From: Rhodococcus phenolicus
GTDB lineage: Bacteria > Actinomycetota > Actinomycetes > Mycobacteriales > Mycobacteriaceae
NCBI RefSeq assembly: GCF_001646785.1
Contig: NZ_LRRH01000091.1
Span: forward strand, 1 to 55,243
Length of the DNA stretch: 55,243 bases
Direction of reading: 5' to 3'
Each line of letters starts with the position of its first letter. Position 1 is the stretch's first letter. Below, one piece after another: positions 41,777 to 52,573 of the stretch. The notes below the pieces were generated by a model that was given only the letters and a program-made list of their open reading frames with translations, was not told where the DNA came from and made no database searches. A program made the position numbers and the translations under genes.

Positions 41777-43092
41777 TGGACCGGCGCTTCTCCCTGCGCT
41801 CGCGGGTGGCGGCGGCGACGGCGCTGGGCACGACCGTCGTCGTCGGAGTGCTCGGGGCGCTCGTCGCGTTCGAGATCACCCGCAACAACCTCGCCCAGCT
41901 CGACCGCCGCCTCGACACCGCCGCACAGGTACTCGTCGCCAACGCCGGGACCGCCGGGTTGTTCCTGCCCGCACTCGGTGACGCCGGTGCGTTCGCCGTG
42001 ACGATCCGCTCCGACAAGGACGGTGAGGTGCGCACCAGCACACCGACACAGCTCCCCGAGCTCGACCTGGGCGCTCACACCGTCACGGTGGGCGATGTCC
42101 GCTACCGCGCGGTCACCGCACCGGTCGAGGCGACCCGTGCCCGCATGTCGGTCGCCGTCCCGTACGCAGAAGCCCAGGACATCACCACCACCCAGCATCG
42201 GCAGCTGGCCGTCGCAGGGCTGTGCGCAATCGCCGTCGCCACCGGGCTCGGCTGGATCTTCGGAGGCCGCGCGGTACGACCTCTCGTGGACCTCACCCGC
42301 CGGATCGCCGCGCGAGACCCGGATCTCACACCCCGCAGGTCCGGCATCCGCGAAGCCGACGAACTCGCCTCCGCCGCCGGATCGATGCTCGCCGACGTGG
42401 CGGAGGCCCAGGCCACGACCGATGCGGCGCTCGCGACCGCACGGGATTTCGCGGCCGCCGCTGCCCACGAACTACGGACACCGTTGACGGCGATGCGTAC
42501 GGACCTGGAGGTGCTCTCGACCCACGACCTCACCGCCGGCGACCGCCGCGAGATCCTCGACGATCTGAGCCGCGCCCAGGGCCGCGTCGAATCGACCCTC
42601 GACGACCTCGAACGTCTCGCCCGCGGCGACCTGTCGAGCGCGGACGATTTCGTGGACACCGATCCGGTGGAGATCTGCGACGCGGCGGCCGCCGATGCCC
42701 GGCGCCGGCATCCGGGGCTGACGGTGGATGTCGACGGTGAACCCGGTCGGCTCGTGCCGGCGTTGCCCGGGGGCCTGCGGCTCGTCGTCGACAACGCGAT
42801 CGCCAACGCGGTCCGGCACGGCGGCGCCCGGCGCGTCCGCCTGACGGTCGCCGCGGACGGTCCGGACACGGTCTTCACCGTCGACGACGACGGTGCGGGT
42901 GTTCCCGCCGGCGAGCGCGAGGCCGTCTTCGAGCGGTTCCGGCGCGGCGCGGGCGCGTCCCGCACCGGGTCGGGGCTGGGGCTCGCCCTCGTCGCACAGC
43001 AAGCGGCGCTGCACGGCGGCACCGCACGGCTGGACGACTCGCCTCTCGGCGGGGCGCGCCTGTCGGTGCGTATCGCCGGCCCGGCAAGGTGA
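41776..43092 (+). CDS. prrB: Sensor histidine kinase PrrB
   Basis: A 438-residue membrane sensor. Two transmembrane helices (about residues 10-34 and 140-165) flank a roughly 105-residue extracytoplasmic domain. HAMP and dimerisation segments follow; the phosphorylated His231 is in AAAAHELRTPLTAMR. The ATP-binding domain has the N-box VVDNAIANAVRHGG and the G boxes DDDGAGVPAGE and GSGLGLALV. The start overlaps the prrA stop by one base. It should phosphorylate PrrA. Confidence 0.93.
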   Translation: MDRRFSLRSRVAAATALGTTVVVGVLGALVAFEITRNNLAQLDRRLDTAAQVLVANAGTAGLFLPALGDAGAFAVTIRSDKDGEVRTSTPTQLPELDLGAHTVTVGDVRYRAVTAPVEATRARMSVAVPYAEAQDITTTQHRQLAVAGLCAIAVATGLGWIFGGRAVRPLVDLTRRIAARDPDLTPRRSGIREADELASAAGSMLADVAEAQATTDAALATARDFAAAAAHELRTPLTAMRTDLEVLSTHDLTAGDRREILDDLSRAQGRVESTLDDLERLARGDLSSADDFVDTDPVEICDAAAADARRRHPGLTVDVDGEPGRLVPALPGGLRLVVDNAIANAVRHGGARRVRLTVAADGPDTVFTVDDDGAGVPAGEREAVFERFRRGAGASRTGSGLGLALVAQQAALHGGTARLDDSPLGGARLSVRIAGPAR

Positions 43093-43182
43093 GCCGGACC
43101 CACACCTCGGGTGGGTTCGCGGCGGCGCCGCCGGCGAGCAGCATGGGACGTACCGGATCACCGATCGCCCCAGGAGGACCGA

Positions 43183-43467
43183 ATGCCGAAGAGCCGCAGG
43201 TTGTTTGCCGTCACGACCCTGGGCGCACTGTCGTTCCTCGGGGTCGCCGGCACCGCCACCGCCGACCCACCGCACCGCAGCGACGACGGTCGTTGCGATG
43301 TCGCGATCGTCGACGACCACGGCAGCGTCATCCGCATCGACGAGAAGTCGCCGGGCTCTCGGCTCGACGGATTGCGGTGCGACGACGGCCTGTGGCTCTT
43401 CACCACCGACGGTGACGGCCACCGGCGCGGCGACATCGCCACGGGCACGCTGGTCCGGGAACGCTGA
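43183..43467 (+). CDS. Small secreted protein
   Basis: A 94-residue protein with a clear signal peptide (KSRRLFAVTTLGALSFLGVAGTATA, cut after ATA), so the mature part is about 67 residues. It has two cysteines (GRCDVA and LRCDDG) that could form a disulfide, and is rich in Asp and Gly. No family is recognised. The ATG has AGGAGG about six bases upstream. It lies 90 bases after prrB on the same strand, before a strong terminator. Confidence 0.75.
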   Translation: MPKSRRLFAVTTLGALSFLGVAGTATADPPHRSDDGRCDVAIVDDHGSVIRIDEKSPGSRLDGLRCDDGLWLFTTDGDGHRRGDIATGTLVRER

Positions 43468-43473
43468 ACACGC

Positions 43474-43512
43474 ACGACGCCCCGCATCGCGAGTTGCGAT
43501 GCGGGGCGTCGT
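43474..43512. terminator. Strong hairpin terminator between convergent genes
   Basis: Perfect 17-base arms (ACGACGCCCCGCATCGC and its complement) around the loop GAGTT. It lies between the stop of the small secreted protein and the stop of the FKBP gene on the opposite strand, so it can serve both. No T-run is present, as is common in actinobacteria. Confidence 0.85.
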
Positions 43513-43521
43513 GGGATCGAT

Positions 43522-44244
43522 CTAGTTGGTGCCCAGCAGGTCGATGATGAACACCAGGGTCTTGCCGCCGAGCGGATGCCCGGATCCGGCGGGACCGTAG
43601 GCGAGCTCCGGCGGAACCGTGAGCTTGCGGCGGCCCCCGACCTTCATGCCCGGGATGCCTTCCTGCCACCCCGGGATCAGGCGCCCGAGCGGGAACTTCA
43701 CGGACTCGCCGCGGGTGAACGACGAGTCGAACACGTCGTTCGTGTCGTATTCGACGCCGTGGTAGTGCACGTCCACGACCGCGCCGGGCTGCGCCTCTGC
43801 GCCGTCTCCGACGGTGATGTCCTCGACGACGAGCTCGGCCGGCGCCGGACCGGTGGCCGGTTCGACGACCGGGACCGCCGGCGGCACCTTCACGTCGAGC
43901 AGGTCGATGACGAAGACCAGCGTCTTGCCGGACAGCTGGTGACCCGACCCGGCCGGGCCGTACGCGAGCTCCGGCGGGATCGTCAGCTGACGACGACCAC
44001 CCACCTTCATGCCCGGGATGCCCTCCTGCCACCCGGCGATCAGACCGGCCAGCGGGAACGTGATGGACTCACCGCGGTTCCACGACGAATCGAACTCCTC
44101 GCCGGTGTCGAACTCGACGCCGACGTAGTGCACCTCGACCTTCGCGCCGGGCGTGGCCTCGGCACCGTCGCCGACCACCAGGTCCTTGATGACGAGCTCG
44201 GTGGGTGCGGGACCCTCCTGGAACTCGATCTCGGGCTTGCTCAT
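43522..44244 (-). CDS. FKBP-type peptidyl-prolyl isomerase with two tandem domains
   Basis: A 240-residue cytoplasmic protein made of two complete FKBP domains (about residues 15-118 and 135-239). Each has the VHY segment, FDSS, GLIAGWQEGIPGMKVGGRR or its twin, and ELAYGPAGSG, with the active-site Tyr, Asp, Trp and Phe kept in both. It speeds proline cis-trans isomerisation in folding. Most actinobacterial FKBPs have a single domain, so this is probably an in-gene duplication. The joining linker (VKVPPAVPVVEPATG) is proline-rich. It lies 36 bases after gltA on the same strand and may be co-transcribed with it. Confidence 0.92.
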   Translation of the reverse strand: MSKPEIEFQEGPAPTELVIKDLVVGDGAEATPGAKVEVHYVGVEFDTGEEFDSSWNRGESITFPLAGLIAGWQEGIPGMKVGGRRQLTIPPELAYGPAGSGHQLSGKTLVFVIDLLDVKVPPAVPVVEPATGPAPAELVVEDITVGDGAEAQPGAVVDVHYHGVEYDTNDVFDSSFTRGESVKFPLGRLIPGWQEGIPGMKVGGRRKLTVPPELAYGPAGSGHPLGGKTLVFIIDLLGTN

Positions 44245-44280
44245 GCGTGTCCTCCTAGTCGAGGTTGCGTCGGGCGCGGG

Positions 44281-45579
44281 TCAGCGCGCGTCGATGGCGG
44301 CGTAGTCGCGCTCGGTGTACCCGGTGTAGATCTGGCGCGGGCGGCCGATCTTCAGGGTCGGATCCGAGTGCATCTCACGCCAGTGCGCGATCCAGCCGGG
44401 CAGGCGGCCGAGCGCGAACAGCACGGTGAACATGCGATCCGGGAAGCCCATCGCCCGGTAGATGAGACCGGTGTAGAAGTCGACGTTCGGGTACAGCTTG
44501 CGCTCGATGAAGTACTCGTCGGTGAGCGCGGCTTCCTCGAGCTTCATGGCGATCTCGAGCAGTTCGTCGCCGGCACCGAGCTTGGTGAGGATAGAGTCGG
44601 CGGTCTTCTTCACGATCGCGGCACGCGGGTCGTAGTTGCGGTAGACGCGGTGACCGAAGCCCATGAGCTTCACGCCGTCTTCCTTGTTCTTGACCTTGCG
44701 CACGAACTCGCCGACGTCGCCACCGGACCCCTTGATGGTGTCGAGCATCTCGAGCACGGCCTGGTTGGCGCCACCGTGCAGCGGGCCCCACAGTGCGTTG
44801 ATGCCGCCGGAGATCGACGTGAACAGGTTGGCGTCGGACGAACCGACCAGGCGCACCGTCGACGTGGAACAGTTCTGCTCGTGGTCGGCGTGCAGGATCA
44901 GCAGCATGTCGAGCGCCTGAGCGATCTCGGGATCGATCTCGTACGGCTCGGCCGGGAAACCGAACGTCATGCGCAGGAAGTTCTCGACCAGCGACAGCGA
45001 GTTGTCCGGGTACAGGAACGGCTGGCCCACGGACTTCTTGTAGGCGTAGGCGGCGATCGTCGGGAGCTTCGCCATGAGGCGGATCGTCGAGAGCTCGACC
45101 TGCTCCGGATCGTCCGGGTCGAGAGCGTCCTGGTAGTACGCCGACAGGGCGTTGACGGCGCTCGAGACGACCGGCATCGGATGCGCGTTGCGCGGGAAGC
45201 CGTCGAAGAAGCGCTTGAGATCCTCGTGCAGCAGCGTGTGGCGGCGGATCTTGTCGGTGAAGACCTCGAGCTGCTCCGCGGTCGGGAGCTCACCGTAGAT
45301 CAGCAGGTAGCTGACCTCGATGAACGTCGACCGTTCCGCGAGCTGCTCGATCGGGTACCCGCGGTAACGCAGGATGCCCTTCTCACCGTCGATGTATGTG
45401 ATCGCGGAGGTGGTGGAGGCGGTGTTGACGAAACCGGGGTCAAGGGTGGTGTACCCGGTTGCAGCAAGGAGCTTGCCCAGCTCGATACCGTCATTGCCTT
45501 CCGTCGCCTTGGCGATCGACATCGTGTGCTCGCCACCGGGGTAGCTGAGGGTGGAGTTGGTGTCATTCTCAGCGGGCAC
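44281..45579 (-). CDS. gltA: Citrate synthase GltA (type II)
   Basis: A 432-residue enzyme that condenses acetyl-CoA with oxaloacetate, the first step of the TCA cycle. Catalytic segments are LWGPLHGGANQAV and MGFGHRVYRNYDPRA with the two histidines, and YPNVDFYTGLIY with the aspartate. The size and N-terminal domain fit the long hexameric type (GltA2). The start is GTG, close to an AGGG site. A 5' leader of about 50 bases with an AT-rich stem lies upstream. A second citrate synthase gene is 3.4 kb away. Confidence 0.95.
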   Translation of the reverse strand: MPAENDTNSTLSYPGGEHTMSIAKATEGNDGIELGKLLAATGYTTLDPGFVNTASTTSAITYIDGEKGILRYRGYPIEQLAERSTFIEVSYLLIYGELPTAEQLEVFTDKIRRHTLLHEDLKRFFDGFPRNAHPMPVVSSAVNALSAYYQDALDPDDPEQVELSTIRLMAKLPTIAAYAYKKSVGQPFLYPDNSLSLVENFLRMTFGFPAEPYEIDPEIAQALDMLLILHADHEQNCSTSTVRLVGSSDANLFTSISGGINALWGPLHGGANQAVLEMLDTIKGSGGDVGEFVRKVKNKEDGVKLMGFGHRVYRNYDPRAAIVKKTADSILTKLGAGDELLEIAMKLEEAALTDEYFIERKLYPNVDFYTGLIYRAMGFPDRMFTVLFALGRLPGWIAHWREMHSDPTLKIGRPRQIYTGYTERDYAAIDAR

Positions 45580-45871
45580 GAAGGATCCCTCTCAAGCTCA
45601 GACCTACGAAAAAATTCCGAACATTCACGTAGAACCTAGCCGCTGGCCGGGGACGGTGCCCAGGGAGGGTCGGTCGAAAGTCCCGGAACGGCTACCCACG
45701 CGTAGCGGAGGCGAACCCTCGTCGGGCCGGGCGATCGGCGCGCACCTACGGACGTGCATGCCGCTCACCTGCGACAACACTCCACGCAAATCGATATCAC
45801 GATACCGGATCGCCACCGGTGAGGCACCCCCGGCGTGTCCTTTCGGAACGTCGCCCGGCCCGGCCCGCCGC
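45580..45871. promoter_or_regulatory. Gene-free stretch upstream of gltA
   Basis: The part nearest gltA is the promoter and leader; TAGGTT on the minus strand (45633-45638) is a likely -10. The leader contains CTACG and CGTAG arms around an AT-rich centre with a run of six T, out of keeping with the GC-rich genome. Bases from about 45650 to 45871 show no gene or strong structure. Confidence 0.45.
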
Positions 45872-46798
45872 TCACACCAGCGCGCTGAGCCCCCACTGCC
45901 CGGTCCACGATTCACCGGCCTGCAACACGACGATGTCGATACCGAGATTGAACGCGTCCGGCGGGCACGTCGACGGTGCGAGCGCGAGGGCGCGTCCACG
46001 GCCCGGATAACCGGGATCCGGATCGGTGATCGACGCGTGCACCCACCCGAGACCCGGGCCGGTCCACAACCGCACCCCTCGACCGTCCGGGCCGAGCAGG
46101 TCGTGGCGTACCCGGCCGTCGACGTCCTCGTCGAGGGCGCTGAACGGGGTGTCGAGCGTGACCCCGCGCAACGACCGCGGCGTGGTGAAGTCGTAGTCGC
46201 TGTCGACGACGGGCTGCGAATACGCGTTCGGCAGGGACCGCTCCGGATCGACGGGCAGCCGGGTGCCGGCGGCGATCTGCAGGGTGCAGTCGTCGAGGTC
46301 GGAGGCACCGGCACGCAGGTACGGGTGCGCGCCCAGCCCGAACGGGGCGTGATAGCCGCCGATGTTGGTCGTGGTGTGGGTGACGGTCAGCCCGCCCGGC
46401 CCCAGTTCGTGGGTGACGGTGAGCCGCAACTGGTACGGCCAGCCCTTGTGCAACCCCACCTCGAGCGCCTGCACGACCTTGGTCTCGCTGTGCGACAACA
46501 CTTCCCAGTTCATGGACCACGCGAATCCGTGCAGCGCCGCGCCGTGCTGCGGATCGGTCAGGGCGAGCTGGTGCTCGATGCCGTCGAAGAAGAAGTGACC
46601 GTCGCGGACCCTGCCGGGCCACGGGGCGAGGACAACACCTGAGTACAGCGGCGGACGCTCGCCGGCGGGCCAGCTCTCCGTCAGCCGGTAGGCACCGTCG
46701 GGCGCGTCGTGCTCGAGCAGCCGCAACGCACCGCCGGCATTGGACACCTCCGCCCGGTACCCGTCCCTCTGGATACCGAAATCCCTCGGATCGGACAT
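45872..46798 (-). CDS. Aldose 1-epimerase family protein
   Basis: A 308-residue protein of the galactose mutarotase fold, interconverting alpha and beta anomers of a sugar. Family segments are YSGVVLAPWPGRVRDG, GAALHGFAWSMNWEV with a catalytic-type His, and FGLGAHPYLRAG, the second catalytic His region; the acid may be in the C-terminal region (STCPPDAFN). The substrate sugar is not defined. The start giving MSDPRDFG has a weak upstream site, and GTG two codons before is an alternative. A 40-nt hairpin repeat separates it from the MFS gene, so it is probably transcribed on its own. Confidence 0.88.
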   Translation of the reverse strand: MSDPRDFGIQRDGYRAEVSNAGGALRLLEHDAPDGAYRLTESWPAGERPPLYSGVVLAPWPGRVRDGHFFFDGIEHQLALTDPQHGAALHGFAWSMNWEVLSHSETKVVQALEVGLHKGWPYQLRLTVTHELGPGGLTVTHTTTNIGGYHAPFGLGAHPYLRAGASDLDDCTLQIAAGTRLPVDPERSLPNAYSQPVVDSDYDFTTPRSLRGVTLDTPFSALDEDVDGRVRHDLLGPDGRGVRLWTGPGLGWVHASITDPDPGYPGRGRALALAPSTCPPDAFNLGIDIVVLQAGESWTGQWGLSALV

Positions 46799-46854
46799 GT
46801 CCACAGTTTCCACGGCTGTGCCGCTCCCCACCACCGAATCGGAGCTTCGCTCCG

Positions 46855-46894
46855 GTGTGCCGTTGTGGCGGCCCTGACCGCCACAAAGGCACAC
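46855..46894. repeat. 40-nt dispersed hairpin repeat, copy 2
   Basis: Arms CCGGTGTGCC/GGCACACCGG (slightly beyond the 40-base core) and TTGTGGCGG/CCGCCACAA form an almost unbroken 20-bp stem with a 6-base loop. The partner copy is at 6330-6369. It begins 6 bases after the stop of the MFS gene, matching the location of copy 1. Confidence 0.75.
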
Positions 46895-46900
46895 CGGCGG

Positions 46901-48160
46901 CTACGCCGCCGTCCGGAACCGCACGAACGCGGGGAACGCGAGCACACAGATCACCGTGCCGATCACGACGAGCACACCGCCGCCGGCCGCCGCGATCGCA
47001 GTGCCGACCGCCGCCGCGGCGATACCGTGCGCGACGTCGCCGATGCGGGGTCCACCGGCGACGACCACGATGAACACGCCCTGCAGCCGGCCGCGCATCT
47101 CGTCGGTCGCGACGGTCTGCAGCATCGTGGAGCGGAACGCGGCCGACACCATGTCGGCCGCACCACCGAATGCCAGGAACGCCAACGCAATCCACAACAG
47201 CAGGGCGCTGTCACCGGGTTCGGCGAAGGCCACGGTGACACCGAAACCGATCATCGCGACACCCCACAGGGCGATGCACACCATCACCGCCAGACCCTGT
47301 CGGCGCACCCTCGGCAGCCAGCCGGAGAACACGCCGCCGAGCACCGCGCCGACGGACATCGCGGCGAACAGCAGGCCGAGGGCGAATCCACCGGTCACGG
47401 GGTCACCGAACGACTCGTGCGCGATCTGCGGAAACAGGGCGCGGGCCATGCCGAAGACCATGGCGACGATGTCGACGACGAACGAGGCGAGCAGGATCTT
47501 CTGCGTCGACAGGTACCGGAATCCGTCGATCACCGCGCGCAGCCCGGCCTTGGTGGTCTCCCCGAGCGGCGGGATCGCCGGCAGCCGCACCACCGCCCAC
47601 AGCGTCGCGAGCAGCGCGATCGTGTCGAGCAGATACATCGCGGCCAGCCCCAGCACCGGGATGAGGACCCCGGCGAGCAGCGGCCCGGCGATCGCCCCGA
47701 ACTGCACGACCGTCATGTTCAGTGAGGTCGCCGCGGCGATCTTCCCCGCCGGGAGCAGCCGCGGAATGATCGCGGCCCGCGTCGGCTGATTGACCGCGAA
47801 GAACGCCTGTTGCAGCGCGAACAACCCGAGCAGCACCCACACGTTGTCCAGTCCCGCCGCGGCCTGCGCCCACAGCAGCAGCGACGTGACGCCCAGGCCG
47901 GTCGTGGTGATGGTGAGCAACCGGCGCCGGTCCATGACATCGGCCAGTGCCCCGCCCCACAGCCCGAACACGACGAGCGGGACGAGCCCGAACACACCGG
48001 TCAGGCCGACGTACGCGGAACTGCGGGTGATCTCGTAGATCTGCTGGGGCACCGCGACGACGCTCAGTTGCGCACCGATCGTGGTGACGACACCGGCCCA
48101 CCACAGGCGCCGGTAGTCGGGGTTGCGGAGCGGGGTGGTGTCGGCGAGCAGCCGTCTCAC
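46901..48160 (-). CDS. MFS transporter (drug-efflux-like)
   Basis: A 419-residue major facilitator protein with about twelve helices. The loop DVMDRRRLLTITTTGLG is the signature after the second helix, and the N-terminal LRNPDYRRLWWAGVVTTIG is common in macrolide/drug-efflux members of the enterobactin-exporter type. The exported substrate is unknown. It starts with GTG overlapping the pdxH stop (GTGA), so it is made together with PdxH. Why a vitamin B6 enzyme is tied to an exporter is not evident. Confidence 0.9.
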   Translation of the reverse strand: MRRLLADTTPLRNPDYRRLWWAGVVTTIGAQLSVVAVPQQIYEITRSSAYVGLTGVFGLVPLVVFGLWGGALADVMDRRRLLTITTTGLGVTSLLLWAQAAAGLDNVWVLLGLFALQQAFFAVNQPTRAAIIPRLLPAGKIAAATSLNMTVVQFGAIAGPLLAGVLIPVLGLAAMYLLDTIALLATLWAVVRLPAIPPLGETTKAGLRAVIDGFRYLSTQKILLASFVVDIVAMVFGMARALFPQIAHESFGDPVTGGFALGLLFAAMSVGAVLGGVFSGWLPRVRRQGLAVMVCIALWGVAMIGFGVTVAFAEPGDSALLLWIALAFLAFGGAADMVSAAFRSTMLQTVATDEMRGRLQGVFIVVVAGGPRIGDVAHGIAAAAVGTAIAAAGGGVLVVIGTVICVLAFPAFVRFRTAA

Positions 48161-48861
48161 GGTTGGAGCCGCACGGTGGACCACTGCCCGTCCACGAGCC
48201 GGGTGAGCACCCGGTTGTGGAGCCGGTTGGGGCGGCCCTGCCAGAACTCGACCGATTCGGGGCTGATCCGGAACCCACCCCAGAACGGCGGGACCGGGAT
48301 GTCCTCGTCGAGACCGTAGCGATCGCCGGCCTCGACCATGGCCTGCTCGAGCGCGGCACGGGACTCGATCGGCCGCGACTGCTGCGACGCCCACGCGCCG
48401 AGGCGCGAGCCGCGCGGCCGGGTGTGCCAGTACTCGGCGGTCTCCTCCGCGGACACCCGGGTGACCGGTCCGCGCACGGTGACCTGCCGGTGCACGGGCA
48501 GCCACGCGAACGTCACCGACGCGTACGGCCGGGCTGCGAGCTGACGGCCCTTGTTCGACTCGTAGTTGGTGAAGAAGGTGACGCCGTCCGCGTCGATGTC
48601 CTTGCACAGCACGGTGCGGGTCACCGGACGTCCGTCCTCGTCGACGGTGCCGAGAACCATGGCGTTCGGTTCCGGTACCTCCGCGGCGACCGCCTCGGCG
48701 AGCCAGCGCCGCAGCAGCGGCAGCCAGCCTCCGGCGAGGTGTTCGGGTTCGAGGTCTGCGTCGGCGGACGCGGCCCCTCCGGGGCGGGCGTGCGCGTAGT
48801 CGACGCGCATCGCGGCGAGCTCGCCGGGCCTACGGGGTCGGTTCTGTGGATCGGACGACAC
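48157..48861 (-). CDS. pdxH: Pyridoxamine 5'-phosphate oxidase PdxH
   Basis: A 234-residue FMN enzyme that makes pyridoxal 5'-phosphate by oxidising pyridoxine or pyridoxamine phosphate. Family segments are PNAMVLGTVDEDGRPVTRTVLCK, YESNKGRQLAARPYASVTF and WGGFRISPESVEFWQGRPNRLHNR, the last holding the C-terminal signature. It starts with GTG and is divergent from citA, an order also seen in other rhodococci. Its product is a cofactor for serC, encoded nearby. Confidence 0.93.
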   Translation of the reverse strand: MSSDPQNRPRRPGELAAMRVDYAHARPGGAASADADLEPEHLAGGWLPLLRRWLAEAVAAEVPEPNAMVLGTVDEDGRPVTRTVLCKDIDADGVTFFTNYESNKGRQLAARPYASVTFAWLPVHRQVTVRGPVTRVSAEETAEYWHTRPRGSRLGAWASQQSRPIESRAALEQAMVEAGDRYGLDEDIPVPPFWGGFRISPESVEFWQGRPNRLHNRVLTRLVDGQWSTVRLQP

Positions 48862-48913
48862 GGGCGAAGACGCTACTCCGGAGACTCCGGGTTCGACCTC
48901 CAGCGGTGAGGTC

Positions 48914-48919
48914 TACAGT
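48914..48919 (+). promoter_or_regulatory. Likely -10 element of citA
   Basis: TACAGT, in the sequence GGTCTACAGTTTTG, is a good -10 hexamer for the plus-strand citA gene about 100 bases downstream. No -35 is obvious. Confidence 0.4.
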
Positions 48920-49024
48920 TTTGTTCGACGACATCGGGTGGGGCGACCATCACATTCCGGCGCCCCGCTTCACAGGCAGTGCGGCCCGGACCGGGCTGCA
49001 CGCAGACAAGGAGAATCCACCGTC

Positions 49025-51413
<2,389 letters not shown>

Positions 51414-51424
51414 GTTCACGTCAC

Positions 51425-51461
51425 GGGGGAGGACCGGGCCCGGCGGGTCCGGTCCTCCCCC
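51425..51461. terminator. Rho-independent terminator after serC
   Basis: Arms of 17 bases beginning GGGGGAGGACCGG pair with CCGGTCCTCCCCC and the inner bases, one G-U pair, around a GGC loop. GTTTT follows directly, which makes this the most classical terminator of the window. Confidence 0.9.
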
Positions 51462-51483
51462 GTTTTCGGGCCCTCACACCAAC

Positions 51484-51502
51484 TCTCGACCAATGGTCGA
51501 GA
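51484..51502. promoter_or_regulatory. Perfect palindrome upstream of sepH
   Basis: TCTCGACC-AAT-GGTCGAGA has perfect 8-base arms around a 3-base centre. It lies between the serC terminator and sepH, about 150 bases before the sepH start. It is too short-looped for a terminator and looks like a protein binding site. The binder is unknown. Confidence 0.55.
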
Positions 51503-51605
51503 CTTTCGGCGAACTCAGCACCATAGCGCGTCCCGAGCGAGGTTGCACGACAATCCGCACGGCGCGGCGCGGCGTGTCCCGGCCACCCCGGCCCCGCCGT
51601 TCCGT

Positions 51606-51611
51606 TACAGT
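51606..51611 (+). promoter_or_regulatory. Possible -10 element of sepH
   Basis: TACAGT lies 38 bases upstream of the sepH GTG, in the position expected for a -10 box with a short leader. No -35 is clear. Confidence 0.35.
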
Positions 51612-51649
51612 CGGGCGGGTCAATCGCGAACCGGCGCGAGGAGGTCAAG

Positions 51650-52561
51650 GTGCGAGAGCTTCGAGTGGTCGGCCTCGAGCCCGACGGATCCCACGTCGTG
51701 CTCGCGGATCCCGCAACCGGCGACAAGTTCCGCATCCCGGTCGACGACACCCTGCGCGCCGCATCCCGCGGCGACCTCGCACGTCTCGGCCAGATTCAGA
51801 TCGAGACCACCAGCCAGCTCCGCCCCCGCGAGATCCAGGCACGGATCCGCGGCGGCGCATCCGTCGAGCAGGTCGCCGAGGAAGCCGGCATCCCGATGGC
51901 GAAGGTCGAGCGTTTCGCCTACCCCGTACTGCTCGAGCGGTCCCGGGCGGCGGAGATGGCGCAGAACGGGCACCCCGTCCGCCCCGACGGTCCCGCGGTC
52001 GAAACGCTGCTCGAGGTCGTCTCGCAGGCCTTCCGCGCCCGCGGACACAACATCGACGTAGCCACGTGGGACGCATGGCGCGACGACGACGGTCACTGGG
52101 TTGCCCAGTTGCAGTGGCACGCAGGACGTTCCACGAACAGCGCGCACTGGCGGTACCAGCCCGACGCGCACGGCGGCACGATCGTGGCCCTCGACGACAT
52201 CGCGAGCGAGCTCGTCGACCCGGACTGCGCACGCCCGCTGCGGTACCTGACGCCGGTGTACTCGGCCCGGGATGTCGACGACACCCTCGACACCGACACC
52301 GTGAGCGATCGAGTTCCGGCCGCGGCGGAGCCGATCATCCTGGATCGGGCCGAGCCGGACCGGGTCGAGCAGGCGGTCACCGCCGAGGCCGACACCCGAT
52401 CATTCGATCAGCCCGTCGAGGACGCCGAGGAGGCGTACGACGACGATCCGCAGCCGAAGCTGGCACCGCAGCACACGCCGGGCAAGGACAAGCGCGGCAA
52501 GCCCGCCCTCCCGTCCTGGGACGACGTGCTCCTCGGCGTGCGCAGCAACGGACGCGCCTGA
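51650..52561 (+). CDS. sepH: Septation protein SepH
   Basis: A 303-residue protein (DUF3071) that in Streptomyces and mycobacteria binds FtsZ and promotes its assembly at division sites. The N-terminal domain begins MRELRVVGLEPDGSHVVL; an HTH-like segment lies at ASVEQVAEEAGIPMAKVERF. A disordered acidic stretch follows, and the C-terminal tail GKPALPSWDDVLLGVR is the usual conserved motif. The GTG start has GAGGAGG about eight bases upstream. The position next to serC matches Rv0883c. Confidence 0.93.
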   Translation: MRELRVVGLEPDGSHVVLADPATGDKFRIPVDDTLRAASRGDLARLGQIQIETTSQLRPREIQARIRGGASVEQVAEEAGIPMAKVERFAYPVLLERSRAAEMAQNGHPVRPDGPAVETLLEVVSQAFRARGHNIDVATWDAWRDDDGHWVAQLQWHAGRSTNSAHWRYQPDAHGGTIVALDDIASELVDPDCARPLRYLTPVYSARDVDDTLDTDTVSDRVPAAAEPIILDRAEPDRVEQAVTAEADTRSFDQPVEDAEEAYDDDPQPKLAPQHTPGKDKRGKPALPSWDDVLLGVRSNGRA

Positions 52562-52573
52562 GGGACGGCCCCG

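Noticed and set aside
43522-44244. The FKBP tandem repeat as an assembly error
   Set aside because: The two halves differ at many positions and are joined by a unique proline-rich linker, so they are a true duplication.
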